Positions 51,415-61,136 of a stretch of DNA of 64,000 nt are shown piece after piece. How positions within the stretch are numbered: position 1 is the first letter of the stretch; each line of letters starts with the position of its first letter. The stretch covers positions 1,677,001-1,741,000 of the forward strand of contig NZ_RJVJ01000002.1 in assembly GCF_003751605.1 (NCBI RefSeq). Reading direction: 5' to 3'. The notes under the pieces are model-generated. The model saw only the letters and a program-made list of their open reading frames with translations. It made no database searches and was not told the origin of the DNA. This DNA comes from Kitasatospora cineracea (lineage in GTDB: Bacteria > Actinomycetota > Actinomycetes > Streptomycetales > Streptomycetaceae). Position numbers and translations under genes: made by a program.

Positions 51415-51856
51415 CGGGTTCCCCTTCCGGCGTTCGTTCGGTCTGTTCGGTCCGTGTCGGTCCGCGCGCTGTGTCGGTCCGCGCGTCCGGGCCGGTGCGG
51501 AGGTCCGCGGGCCGCCCGGTGGCGCGGTTCGCGGTCCGGCGTTGTCATGGCTCGGCCGGTGGCGGATCCGGGCCATCCTGGCATCCATGCCCATCCGGCG
51601 TCACCCGGTCAACCGGGTTGGCCGGTCCGTTACCCAGCCGGTATCCGCTACCCGTCGACTACCCGGCGTAGCCGAACCGTGATCCTCAAGTTCAGCTCAG
51701 ATCGGCTGACGAGGAGTCGTGTACCTGCCTAAAGTCACCCCAGTCCGGGGGCCGTGGGCTCCGCCGGCTCCGGCCCCCGGACATCAGACGGACCATCACC
51801 GGCTCTGCGGCCCCAGCGCGTTGGCCCGGGTTGGCAGGACGAGGGAGCGAGCCGCG
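51415..51856. promoter_or_regulatory. gluR / gluA divergent promoter region with TACCC direct repeats
   Basis: This 442-bp gap contains no gene. TACCC recurs in one direction at 51631, 51649 and 51660, as TTACCCAGCCG, CTACCCGTCGA and CTACCCGGCGT. The last two are 11 bp apart, the one-turn spacing favoured by OmpR-type regulators. They lie roughly 190-230 bases before the gluA start and 220-255 bases before gluR. A short CACCCGGTCAACCGGGTTG inverted motif precedes them. Confidence 0.45.
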
Positions 51857-52639
51857 ATGACCGAGAACAGTGCCGACCTGCGCGAGCCCGAGGACGGCGG
51901 GGCCGCCCCGCTGGTGTCGCTGCGCGGGGTGAACAAGCACTTCGGCGCGCTGCACGTGCTGCAGGACATCGACCTGGAGATCGCCCAGGGCGAGGTCGTG
52001 GTGCTGATCGGCCCGTCCGGCTCCGGCAAGTCCACGCTGTGCCGCACCATCAACCGGCTGGAGACCATCGACTCCGGCACCATCGAGGTGGACGGCCGTC
52101 CGCTGCCCGCCGAGGGCCGCGAACTGGCCCGGCTGCGCTCCCAGGTCGGCATGGTGTTCCAGTCCTTCAACCTGTTCGCGCACAAGACCGTGCTGCAGAA
52201 CGTGGTGCTGGCCCAGGTGAAGGTCGGCCGGGTGCCGAAGGCCGAGGCCGAGAAGACCGCCCGCGAACTGCTGGAGCGGGTCGGCGTCGGCGCGCAGGCC
52301 GACAAGTTCCCCGCCCAGCTGTCCGGCGGCCAGCAGCAGCGGGTGGCGATCGCCCGCGCGCTGGCGATGAACCCCAAGGTGATGCTGTTCGACGAGCCCA
52401 CCTCGGCCCTCGACCCGGAGATGGTCAACGAGGTGCTGGAGGTGATGCGTTCGCTCGCCGCCAAGGGCATGACCATGGTGGTGGTCACCCACGAGATGGG
52501 CTTCGCGCGCTCGGCCGCCAACCGCGTCCTGTTCATGGCGGACGGCCGGATCGTCGAGCAGAACACCCCCGAGGCGTTCTTCACCGCGCCGCGCAGCGAC
52601 CGCGCCAAGGACTTCCTTTCGAAGATCCTGCACCACTGA
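51857..52639 (+). CDS. gluA: Glutamate ABC transporter, ATP-binding protein
   Basis: A 260-residue polar amino-acid ABC ATPase. Walker A is IGPSGSGKSTLCRTINRLE near residue 55, the Q-loop is GMVFQSFNLFAHKTV, the signature is QLSGGQQQRVAIARAL, and Walker B is VMLFDEPTSALDPEMV. The switch His is in VVTHEMGFAR. It powers the GluBCD importer. ATG at 51857 has GGGAG upstream at slightly long spacing. It is the first gene of the gluABCD operon, and gluB follows after 77 bases. Confidence 0.93.
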   Translation: MTENSADLREPEDGGAAPLVSLRGVNKHFGALHVLQDIDLEIAQGEVVVLIGPSGSGKSTLCRTINRLETIDSGTIEVDGRPLPAEGRELARLRSQVGMVFQSFNLFAHKTVLQNVVLAQVKVGRVPKAEAEKTARELLERVGVGAQADKFPAQLSGGQQQRVAIARALAMNPKVMLFDEPTSALDPEMVNEVLEVMRSLAAKGMTMVVVTHEMGFARSAANRVLFMADGRIVEQNTPEAFFTAPRSDRAKDFLSKILHH

Positions 52640-52716
52640 GCCAGCCATTGATCTAGCGTCAGTTCGCAATTTGCCCGGAGCCAGCGATGGCCCCTACCGA
52701 GGAGAAGAACGACCGC

Positions 52717-53634
52717 ATGAAGGCCCGTCGTACCGTAGCCGCCGCCCTGTCCGTGCTCGCCCTGACCGCGGTCGCGGCCTGCGGCAAGGACGGAACGCCG
52801 AACTCGGACACCAACAAGGGCGGCTCGGCCGCCCCGCAGCTGCCCACCTACCAGGTGAACGCCGACGCCAAGCTGGACGGCTCGCCGGTGTGGACCAAGG
52901 CCAAGGCCGCCGGCAAGCTCCGCATCGGTGCCAAGTCGGACCAGCCGTTCCTCGGCTTCGAGGACGTGCAGACCGGCAAGCGCAACGGCTTCGACATCGA
53001 GATCGCCAAGATGGTCGCCGCCGACCTCGGCTTCTCCCCGGACCAGATCCAGTTCACCACCATCAACTCCAGCGCCCGCGAGACCTCGATCGCCGGTGAC
53101 CAGATCGACTACTACGTCGGCACCTACTCGATCAACGACAACCGCAAGAAGCAGATCGACTTCGCCGGCCCGTACTACATCGCCGGCCAGTCGCTGCTGG
53201 TGAACAAGGACAACACCGCCATCACGGACGCGAAGTCCACCGAGGGCAAGGCGGTCTGCACCGTCACCGGGTCCACCTCGGTCGACAACATCAAGACCTA
53301 CAACGCCAAGGTCACCACCTTCGACAGCTACTCGCTCTGCGTGGAGAAGCTGCTCACCAAGGAGGTCGACGCGGTCACCACCGACGACGCGATCCTCAAG
53401 GGCTACGCCGCGAAGAACCAGGGCAAGCTCAAGGTCGTCGGCGAGCCGTTCTCCAAGGAGCGCTACGGCATCGGCCTGAAGAAGGGCGACGCGGTGCTGC
53501 AGAAGGCGATCAACGACGCCCTCAAGAAGCACGAGGACAACGGCGACTGGAAGAAGGCGTACGACGCCACCCTGGGCCTGTCCGGCTCCGCCGCCCCGGC
53601 GGTCCCCGAGCTGGACCCGACCACCGCCTCCTGA
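52717..53634 (+). CDS. gluB: Glutamate-binding lipoprotein
   Basis: A 305-residue family 3 solute-binding protein. The signal peptide ends in the lipobox AVAAC, giving a lipid-anchored receptor. The fold shows GKLRIGAKSDQPFLGFED, then NGFDIEIAKMVAADLGF, then SIAGDQIDYYVGTYSINDNR and DFAGPYYIAGQSLLV, the classical pattern for acidic amino-acid binding. ATG at 52717 (MKARRT) with GAGGAGAAG upstream. An in-frame ATG ten codons earlier would make an acidic lead unlike a signal peptide. Confidence 0.93.
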   Translation: MKARRTVAAALSVLALTAVAACGKDGTPNSDTNKGGSAAPQLPTYQVNADAKLDGSPVWTKAKAAGKLRIGAKSDQPFLGFEDVQTGKRNGFDIEIAKMVAADLGFSPDQIQFTTINSSARETSIAGDQIDYYVGTYSINDNRKKQIDFAGPYYIAGQSLLVNKDNTAITDAKSTEGKAVCTVTGSTSVDNIKTYNAKVTTFDSYSLCVEKLLTKEVDAVTTDDAILKGYAAKNQGKLKVVGEPFSKERYGIGLKKGDAVLQKAINDALKKHEDNGDWKKAYDATLGLSGSAAPAVPELDPTTAS

Positions 53635-53674
53635 CGCCCGTCCCGACCGATACCGAGAAAGGAGGGCCGCCGGC

Positions 53675-54325
53675 ATGGGCATACCGTTCGAGGACGGCAA
53701 CTTCTCGCTGTTCGTCCGCGGGTTCCTGGGGACGATCGAACTGAGCGCGCTCAGTGCCCTGTTCGCCCTGCTGCTGGGCTTCATGCTGGCGGCCTTCCGC
53801 GTCTCGCCGGTCCCGGTGCTGCGGGGCTTCGGCACAGCCTGGGTGACGATCTTCCGCAACACCCCGCTGACCCTGATGTTCTTCGCGGTGACCTTCGTGC
53901 TGCCGCGGCTGGACGTGCACATCAGCAGCTTCACCGCCGCGGTGGCCGCGCTCAGCATCTACACCGGCAGCTTCGTCTGCGAGGTGCTGCGCGCGGGCAT
54001 CAACACCGTGCCGCTGGGCCAGGCCGAGGCCGCCCGCTCGCTGGGCATGGGCTTCGGCCAGACCCTGGGCCTGGTGGTGCTGCCGCAGGCGGCCCGCGCG
54101 GTGCTCGCGCCGATGGGCTCGGTGTTCATCGCCCTGCCCCGCAACTCGGCCATCGGCGGTGCCTTCAACGTGTTCGAGCTGTTCAGCGTGCAGAAGACCC
54201 TGACCGAGAAGGGCTACGCCATCTTCGCCATCTTCTTCTGGGTCGCCCTGGCCTACCTGGTGATCAGCTTCGCGGTCGGCGCGGTCTTCTCCGCCCTGGA
54301 GCGGCGCACGGCGGTGGCCCGATGA
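53675..54325 (+). CDS. gluC: Glutamate ABC transporter permease GluC
   Basis: A 216-residue inner-membrane permease with about five membrane segments (IELSALSALFALLLGFMLAA and following). The His/Glu/Gln-type permease loop GQAEAARSLGMGFGQTLGLV matches the ATPase-contact site. ATG at 53675 with AAAGGAGGG upstream, an ideal binding site. The stop overlaps the gluD start by four bases (ATGA at 54322-54325). Confidence 0.92.
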   Translation: MGIPFEDGNFSLFVRGFLGTIELSALSALFALLLGFMLAAFRVSPVPVLRGFGTAWVTIFRNTPLTLMFFAVTFVLPRLDVHISSFTAAVAALSIYTGSFVCEVLRAGINTVPLGQAEAARSLGMGFGQTLGLVVLPQAARAVLAPMGSVFIALPRNSAIGGAFNVFELFSVQKTLTEKGYAIFAIFFWVALAYLVISFAVGAVFSALERRTAVAR

Positions 54326-55149
54326 GCACCCGCACCGCCTCCGTCCTGTACGACGTCCCCGGCCCGCGGGCCCGGCGGCGCTACCTGGTGGCCGGCGTGA
54401 TCGGCACGCTCGGCATCGCCGCCCTGCTCTGGTGGGTCGTCGCCACCCTGGCCGACCAGGGCCAGTTCGACGCCTCGCTGTGGGACGCCTTCCAGTACAC
54501 CGCCGTCCAGCAGCGGATCCTCGACGGCGTGCTGGCCACCCTGGAGACCTTCGCGCTGGCCGCGGCCGGCTCGCTGGTCCTCGGCTCCCTGCTCGCGGTC
54601 GGACGGCTGTCCGACCACCGCCCGGTGCGGGCGGTGTGCACCGTCGTGGTCCAGTTCTTCCGGGCCATGCCGCTGGTCATCATGATCTTCGCGCTGTACC
54701 AGGCGGTGTTCACCGCCAAGCCGATGTGGGGCCTGGTCATCGGCCTGGTCCTGTACAACGGCGCCGTGCAGGCCGAGATCATCCGCTCCGGCATCAACGC
54801 CGTCCCGCGCGGCCAGGCCGAGGCCGCCCACGCCCTGGGCCTGCGCAAGACCCAGGTGATGAGCCTGGTGCTCGTCCCGCAGGCGGTCCGGACGATGCTG
54901 CCCGCGATCATCGGCCAGCTGGTCGTCACCCTCAAGGACACCTCGCTCGGCTACATCATCACGTACTCCGAGCTGCTGTACGTGGGCAAGCTGATCGCCT
55001 CCAACTCCGACGGCTACCCGTACATCCCGGTCGTCCTGGTGATCACCCCGATCTACATCGTCATGTGCCTCGCCCTCGGCGGCCTGGCCCGCTGGATCGA
55101 GTCCCGCGGCCGCCGCGGCGCGACCCGTCGCGGCGCAGCCGCTGCTTGA
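54322..55149 (+). CDS. gluD: Glutamate ABC transporter permease GluD
   Basis: A 275-residue permease that pairs with GluC. Membrane segments include RYLVAGVIGTLGIAALLWWV and AAGSLVLGSLLAV. The conserved loop is GQAEAAHALGLRKTQVMSLV, and FFRAMPLVIMIFALYQ is the family's substrate-path segment. It is longer than GluC because of an N-terminal cytoplasmic and first-helix extension. Translationally coupled to gluC; last gene of the operon. A weak inverted repeat (CCCAGGTG ... CACCTGGG) follows the stop. Confidence 0.92.
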   Translation: MSTRTASVLYDVPGPRARRRYLVAGVIGTLGIAALLWWVVATLADQGQFDASLWDAFQYTAVQQRILDGVLATLETFALAAAGSLVLGSLLAVGRLSDHRPVRAVCTVVVQFFRAMPLVIMIFALYQAVFTAKPMWGLVIGLVLYNGAVQAEIIRSGINAVPRGQAEAAHALGLRKTQVMSLVLVPQAVRTMLPAIIGQLVVTLKDTSLGYIITYSELLYVGKLIASNSDGYPYIPVVLVITPIYIVMCLALGGLARWIESRGRRGATRRGAAAA

Positions 55150-55256
55150 CGGACACCCAGGTGATCTGTTGCATTGCTCTTCGTGACACCACCTGGGACC
55201 TCCCACCCGGCATATGACGCACCGGCGGCCGCCGCCGCCCGCCCGAAGGCCCCGAC

Positions 55257-56927
55257 ATGGACGCGGTGATCATCGTCGGGGCCGGGCCGGTCGGCCTCGC
55301 CCTGGCCCTCGCCCTGGCCCGCAACGACGTCCCCAGCACCGTCCTGGACGAGGGCACCGGCGTCAGCCCGGAGAGCCCCCGCACCGTCGTGCTCGGCGGC
55401 GACACCACCGCCTTCCTGGCCCGGATCGGCTACACCCGGGTGGTCTCCGACGCCGCCCGCTGGGACGCCTTCACCATCTGGCGCCGCCGCACCGAGGTGC
55501 TGCGCCTGCCGCTGGACGCCGAACCCGTCCTGCACCTCGCCCAGCACCGCCTGCAGCGCGGCCTGCGCGACGCCGTCGCCGCCACCCCGCTGATCCGCCT
55601 GCTCCCCCGCCACAAGGTGGTCGAACTCGCCCAGGACCACGACGGGGTGACGGTCCGCACCACCTCCGCCGGCCAGGACGCCTGGTGGCACGGCAGCCAC
55701 CTGGTCGGCTGCGACGGTGCCCGCTCCACCGTCCGCAAACTGCTCAAGGTCCGCTTCCCCGGCCGCCCCGCCGTCGACCGGCACGCCGTCGCCACCGTCC
55801 GGGTCGACCTGCCCTTCCCCGGCGAGGCCCGGATCCACCGCGAACCCCCGTGGCGCGGCGACCGCGAAGCCTCCGCCCGCCCGCTGCCCGACGGCCTCTG
55901 GCGGCTCGACTGGCGGCTGCCCCCCGGCCGCCCCCAGCCCACCGAGCCCGTCGACCCGCACGCCACCTGGCCCGGCATCGTCACCGGCGACACCCTGCTC
56001 ACCCGGGTCACCTCCGCGCTGACCGGCTGGTGCGGCGAACTCCCGCCCCACCAACTCCTCGCCGCCGCCGACCACACCTACCAGCAGCGCCTGGCCGGCC
56101 GCTTCCGCACCGGCCGCTGCTTCCTGGCCGGCGACGCCGCCCACCTGCACGGCGCCCTCGGCATGCAGAACCTCGCCGACGGCCTGCGCGACGCCGACAA
56201 CCTCTCCTGGCGGCTCGCCCTCGCCCGGCACCTGCCCCCCACCGGCGACCGCGCCGACCGCGCCCTGCTCGACGGCTACGAGGCCGAACGCCGCGGCGCG
56301 GTCGGCGCCCGGCTGCGCGCCGTCGACCAGAGCATGCCGCTGCTGCGCCCGCTGCGCGGCTGGGCCGAGACCCGCCGCTCGCTGCTCTCCGGCTCCTTCC
56401 GCAAGAACGCCCCGCTCCTGGCCGACGGCCAACTCGGCACCGGCCGCTTCGGCGGCGCCCCCGCCTACCCGGCCGCCCCCTCCGGCGTCGCCCCCCGGGT
56501 CCCCGAACAGCGCGGCGCCCAGCGCGGCACCTCCCTGACCGAACAACTCCCGGCCACCGCCCCCGGCGTGCTGGTCCCCGACCTCCCGGTGGTCACCGCC
56601 GACGGCACCGCCGACACCCTCCGGGCCCGACTCGGCGGCCCCTTCCTACTGGTCCTGGTCGCCCCCGGCACCACCGTCTGGTCCGCCGAACACTGGCTCG
56701 GCGCCGGCCTGATGCCCCGCCTCGCCGAACTCGCCGCCGCCCTCCCCGTCCCCACCGAGGTCCTGGTCACCGACACCTACCCCGGCGCCACCCCCCACAC
56801 CGTCCTCCTGGTCCGCCCCGACGGCCACCTCCTCGGCACCACCCCCGGCCTCCACCCCGAAACCCTCCACGCCCTCACCGCCCCCCTCTCCCCCCAGCCG
56901 GGCCTGGAACAGGAAGCCAGGGGATAG
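55257..56927 (+). CDS. FAD-dependent monooxygenase (phenol hydroxylase-like)
   Basis: A 556-residue class A flavoprotein monooxygenase of the aromatic-hydroxylase type. The FAD-binding VIIVGAGPVGLALALALARN opens the protein. The DG motif is VGCDGARSTVRKLL near residue 160, and the GD motif is CFLAGDAAHLHGALGMQNLA near residue 290. The C-terminal ~120 residues (LVVLVAPGTTVWSAEHWLG-like) form the thioredoxin-like domain of phenol hydroxylases. It is alone between the glutamate operon and the convergent RNase Y gene, so the substrate cannot be inferred from context. ATG at 55257 with GAAGG upstream. Confidence 0.85.
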   Translation: MDAVIIVGAGPVGLALALALARNDVPSTVLDEGTGVSPESPRTVVLGGDTTAFLARIGYTRVVSDAARWDAFTIWRRRTEVLRLPLDAEPVLHLAQHRLQRGLRDAVAATPLIRLLPRHKVVELAQDHDGVTVRTTSAGQDAWWHGSHLVGCDGARSTVRKLLKVRFPGRPAVDRHAVATVRVDLPFPGEARIHREPPWRGDREASARPLPDGLWRLDWRLPPGRPQPTEPVDPHATWPGIVTGDTLLTRVTSALTGWCGELPPHQLLAAADHTYQQRLAGRFRTGRCFLAGDAAHLHGALGMQNLADGLRDADNLSWRLALARHLPPTGDRADRALLDGYEAERRGAVGARLRAVDQSMPLLRPLRGWAETRRSLLSGSFRKNAPLLADGQLGTGRFGGAPAYPAAPSGVAPRVPEQRGAQRGTSLTEQLPATAPGVLVPDLPVVTADGTADTLRARLGGPFLLVLVAPGTTVWSAEHWLGAGLMPRLAELAAALPVPTEVLVTDTYPGATPHTVLLVRPDGHLLGTTPGLHPETLHALTAPLSPQPGLEQEARG

Positions 56928-56943
56928 GGGACGCCCCCCGGGG

Positions 56944-57053
56944 GGGGCGCGAGGAACCGCGCGCCCAACCACCCCCGCCCCCGCACGAACACGACCACGC
57001 CCGCCGTCCCAGGGGCGCGAGGAACTGCGCACCCAACCACCCCCGCCCCCGCA
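56944..57053. repeat. Two 42-bp direct repeats in a convergent gap
   Basis: Positions 56944-56985 and 57012-57053 are 40 of 42 identical (GGGGCGCGAGGAACYGCGCR, then CCCAACCACC and a run of CCCCCGCCCCCGCA). A related element sits downstream of miaB at about 46396-46422. Sequences of this type are familiar to me from gene ends in Streptomyces genomes. Together with the C-rich stretch they fill the gap between the monooxygenase and RNase Y stops. Confidence 0.75.
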
Positions 57054-57144
57054 AGATCGCGCCCCCGACAGCCAGTTGCCGCCCCGGGGCGCCCCTCCCT
57101 GCGCGCCCTCCCTGCCGGCCTCTACCTCCCGACCCCTACCTCCC

Positions 57145-58548
57145 CTACCGCGCGACCTCCGTCGCCCGCGACTCCCGCACCACCGTGATCCGGATCTGCC
57201 CCGGGTACGTCAGCTCCTCCCGCACCTGCCGGGCCACCTCCTTGGCGATCTCCTGCGCCCGCAGGTCGTCCACCGCCTCCGGCTGCACCATCACCCGGAC
57301 CTCCCGCCCGGCCTGCATCGCGTACACCTTGGTGACGCCCTCGTGCGCCCGGGCGATCTCCTCCAGCCGCTCCAGCCGGCGCACGTACGCCTCCACCGAC
57401 TCCTTGCGCGCGCCCGGCCGCCCGGCCGAGCAGGCGTCGGCTGCCTGGGTGAGCACCGCCTCCACGGTCTTGGCCTCGATCTCGCCGTGGTGCGCCGCTA
57501 TCGCGTGCACGACCTCCTCCGCCTCGCCGTGCCGCCGGGCGAACTCCGCGCCGATCGCGGCGTGGCTGCCCGGCACCCGGTGGGTGAGCGCCTTGCCGAT
57601 GTCGTGCAGCAGTGCGGCCCGCCGCACCGGCTCGGGGTCGACGCCGAGTTCCGCGGCCATCATCCCGGCCAGGTGCGCGGACTCCACCAGGTGCCCGAGC
57701 ACGTTCTGCCCGTACGAGGTCCGGTAGCGCAACGTCCCGAGGGTGCGGACCAGTTCGGGCGACATCTCGCCGCTCGTGCCGATGCCGACGGTCAGCAGCG
57801 CGTCCTCCCCGGCCCGGACGCACAGCCGCTCGACCTCGGCCCGGCTGCGCTCGTGCTCCTCCTCGATCCGCGCGGGCTGGATCCGCCCGTCGACCAGCAG
57901 CGCCTCCAGGGTGAGCCGGGCGCTCTCCCGCCGGACGGGGTCGAAGCAGGAGAGCTGCACCAGTCCGGGGGTGTCGTCGACGATCAGGTTGACGCCGGTG
58001 ACGGCCTCGAAGGCGCGGATGTTGCGGCCCTCGCGCCCGATCACCCGGCCCTTCATGTCCTCGCTGGGCAGCCGCAGGGTGGTGACCACGGTGTCGGCGG
58101 TGTGCTCGGCGGCCAGCCGCTGGATGGACGCGGCGATGATCTCCCGGGCCCGGCCCTCGCCCTCGGTGACGGCCCGCCGTTCGATCTCCCGGACGGTCAG
58201 CGCGGCCTCCCGGCGGGCCTCCGACTCGGCGGCCCGGACGATCTCCTCGCGGGCCTGCACGGCGGTCAGCCCGGCGGTGTGCTCCAGCAGCAGGCGGTTC
58301 TCCGCGGCCTGGTCGGCGAGTTCGCCGCGGACCCGCTCGGAGTCGGCGGCGCGGGCGGCGAGTTCGTCCTCGTGCACGTGCAGACGGTGGAGTTCGGAGG
58401 TCAGCCGCTCCTCGCGGCGGTCGAGTTCGGCCCGGCGCTGACGGAGCATCAGGAACCCGGCGGCCAGCACCAGCACCAGGGCGCCGATCAGCACTCCGGC
58501 CGCCAGCAGCAGGGAGGAACCCGTTTCGGTGCCCTGAGCGATGCCCAT
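57145..58548 (-). CDS. rny: Ribonuclease Y
   Basis: Membrane-anchored endoribonuclease that starts mRNA decay. The 467-residue protein has one N-terminal membrane helix (LLLAAGVLIGALVLVLAAGF) and a coiled coil (about 50-150, Glu/Arg rich). The KH domain reads MKGRVIGREGRNIRAFEAVT near residue 175, and the HD domain reads VRRAALLHDIGKALTH near residue 295 with HAIAAHHGEIE. Slightly shorter than the ~520 residues of Bacillus RNase Y because of a shorter coiled coil. ATG at 58548 has GGGGAG upstream. Confidence 0.9.
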   Translation of the reverse strand: MGIAQGTETGSSLLLAAGVLIGALVLVLAAGFLMLRQRRAELDRREERLTSELHRLHVHEDELAARAADSERVRGELADQAAENRLLLEHTAGLTAVQAREEIVRAAESEARREAALTVREIERRAVTEGEGRAREIIAASIQRLAAEHTADTVVTTLRLPSEDMKGRVIGREGRNIRAFEAVTGVNLIVDDTPGLVQLSCFDPVRRESARLTLEALLVDGRIQPARIEEEHERSRAEVERLCVRAGEDALLTVGIGTSGEMSPELVRTLGTLRYRTSYGQNVLGHLVESAHLAGMMAAELGVDPEPVRRAALLHDIGKALTHRVPGSHAAIGAEFARRHGEAEEVVHAIAAHHGEIEAKTVEAVLTQAADACSAGRPGARKESVEAYVRRLERLEEIARAHEGVTKVYAMQAGREVRVMVQPEAVDDLRAQEIAKEVARQVREELTYPGQIRITVVRESRATEVAR

Positions 58549-58730
58549 CCGGCCACTCCCCGTCCTGCTCACGCTGCCGCTGAGGCGACCTCCGCGATCG
58601 TCCTACCACTGAGTGTGAGGCTAGGCCGAGGTTACGAAACGGTCAAGATGCGATCGAGAATTGACTCCGATGAACTGATCACCAGTCATCAAATCCCACC
58701 ACCACCCGGCCCGTTCCGTTCCGACATCCG

Positions 58731-58794
58731 CGCCCAGCCGTCCGACCGCCCAGCCGCCCGACCGCCCAGTCGTCCGACCGCTCAGTCGTCCGGC
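58731..58794. repeat. Four 16-bp tandem repeats over the recX stop codon
   Basis: The unit CGCCCAGYCGTCCGAC occurs four times in register (58731, 58747, 58763, 58779) with one to three changes per copy. The recX stop codon (58782-58784) lies in the last unit, so the array extends from the gene's last codons into the gap before RNase Y. The rest of 58549-58730 holds no gene. Confidence 0.8.
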
Positions 58795-59807
58795 TCCTCC
58801 GTTCCGTCTTCCACCCCGTCTTCCACCCCTTCTTCCGCCAGCGCCTCCCGCACCACCCGGAACGCCAGGCCCTCGGCGTAGCCGCGCCGGGCCAGCACCC
58901 CGACCAGCCGCCGGATCCGCACGTCCCGGTCCAGCCCGGCGGTGGAGCGCAACTTCCGGTCCACCAGCGCCCGGGCGGCCTCCGACTCGTCCTCGGCGTC
59001 CACCTGGAGCAGGGCCCGCTCGGCGGTCTCCCCGGTGACGCCCTTGGTGCGCAACTCCTGGGCCAGCGCCCGCCGGGACAGGCCGCGCACCGCGTGCCGG
59101 GACTCCACCCAGGCTTCGGCGAAGGCGGCGTCGTCGATCAGCCCGACCTCCTCCAGCCGGTCCAGCACCTGCTCGGCGACCTCGTCCGGGATCTCCTTGC
59201 GGCGCAGCGCATCGGCCAGTTGCTTGCGGGACTTGGCGGCTCCGGTGAGCAGCCGCAGGCAGATGTCCCGGGCCCGGTCGGCCGGATCGCCCGCCGGCTC
59301 GGCAGCCCGCCCGCGCCGGCCCTGGCGCGGCTCCCGCTCGCCCCTCTCCTCCCCTTCTTCCCCCCGCTCGGCCTTCGCCCGTCGCCGGGCCCGCGGCCGC
59401 TCCGCCGCCACCGGTTCCGGCTCCGCGACCGGCAACTCCCCCAGCGCACTGCGCCGTCGCCGCCGTCCTCCGGCCAGCTCGGACGCCCGCACCAGCCCGG
59501 GCAGCTCCCCCAGATCCGCCACCCGCGCGGCCCCGCCCCCGCCGCCCGCCCCCGCGCCGGGCGGCTCCTCGGCCACCGCCGCGAACCAGTCCGGCGGCCC
59601 GTCCGACGCCTCCTCCTCCGCGCCGGCCGCGAACCAGTCCGGCGGCCCGTCCCCGCCGCCGGACCAACCGCCGTAGCCGTCGCCGCGGCCGCTGCCGCTG
59701 CCGCTCTCGCCGTGTCCGCTGCTGCTCCCGTCGTCCCCGGGAACGCCCGCACCGGGCCCGTCCTCGGACGGACCCGGTGCCGGGTGGTGGTGCTGGTGGC
59801 GTGTCAA
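58782..59807 (-). CDS. recX: Regulatory protein RecX
   Basis: RecX caps RecA filaments and limits recombinase activity. The 341-residue protein is much longer than the ~160-residue core. Residues 1-160 are a Gly/Ser/Glu/Arg-rich low-complexity extension containing a repeated GPPDWFAA (twice, about 20 residues apart). The RecX domain then spans RDICLRLLTGAAKSRKQLAD, then EEVGLIDDAAFAEAWVESR, then LSRRALAQELRTKGV and RKLRS. TTG at 59807, four bases after the recA stop, implies coupling to recA. The stop lies in a 16-bp tandem repeat that encodes or follows the acidic tail. Confidence 0.9.
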   Translation of the reverse strand: MTRHQHHHPAPGPSEDGPGAGVPGDDGSSSGHGESGSGSGRGDGYGGWSGGGDGPPDWFAAGAEEEASDGPPDWFAAVAEEPPGAGAGGGGGAARVADLGELPGLVRASELAGGRRRRRSALGELPVAEPEPVAAERPRARRRAKAERGEEGEERGEREPRQGRRGRAAEPAGDPADRARDICLRLLTGAAKSRKQLADALRRKEIPDEVAEQVLDRLEEVGLIDDAAFAEAWVESRHAVRGLSRRALAQELRTKGVTGETAERALLQVDAEDESEAARALVDRKLRSTAGLDRDVRIRRLVGVLARRGYAEGLAFRVVREALAEEGVEDGVEDGTEEPDD

Positions 59808-59811
59808 CGGA

Positions 59812-60912
<1,101 letters not shown>

Positions 60913-61029
60913 GGCTTCCACCCTCGGGTTCTGTCCTGTGCGCTTCATCGTCATCGACGCTAGCGCGTCCCACCGACAATCGGCCCCGGACGGGCTCGGC
61001 CTGTGGAAAACTCCGCACCGAAGAGTACA

Positions 61030-61045
61030 AAGAACGTTTGTTCGA
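61030..61045 (-). promoter_or_regulatory. SOS (LexA) box of recA
   Basis: AAGAACGTTTGTTCGA, which on the minus strand reads TCGAACAAACGTTCTT, keeps the full GAAC-N4-GTTC core of the actinobacterial LexA operator, 118 bases upstream of recA. A DnaA-box-like TGTGGAAAA (61002-61010) lies between it and the gene. Confidence 0.85.
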
Positions 61046-61136
61046 TTCCAGTCTCGCACCTCACCGCCCCCGGAACGGGCGGGGCCCGGCCCCACGACCG
61101 CCCGGCCGTGGCACCGGGCCCCCGCCCCCGCCCGGG

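Noticed and set aside
55150..55256. Terminator after gluD
   Set aside because: The CCCAGGTG / CACCTGGG arms are only eight bases with a ~28-base loop; too weak to list as a feature.
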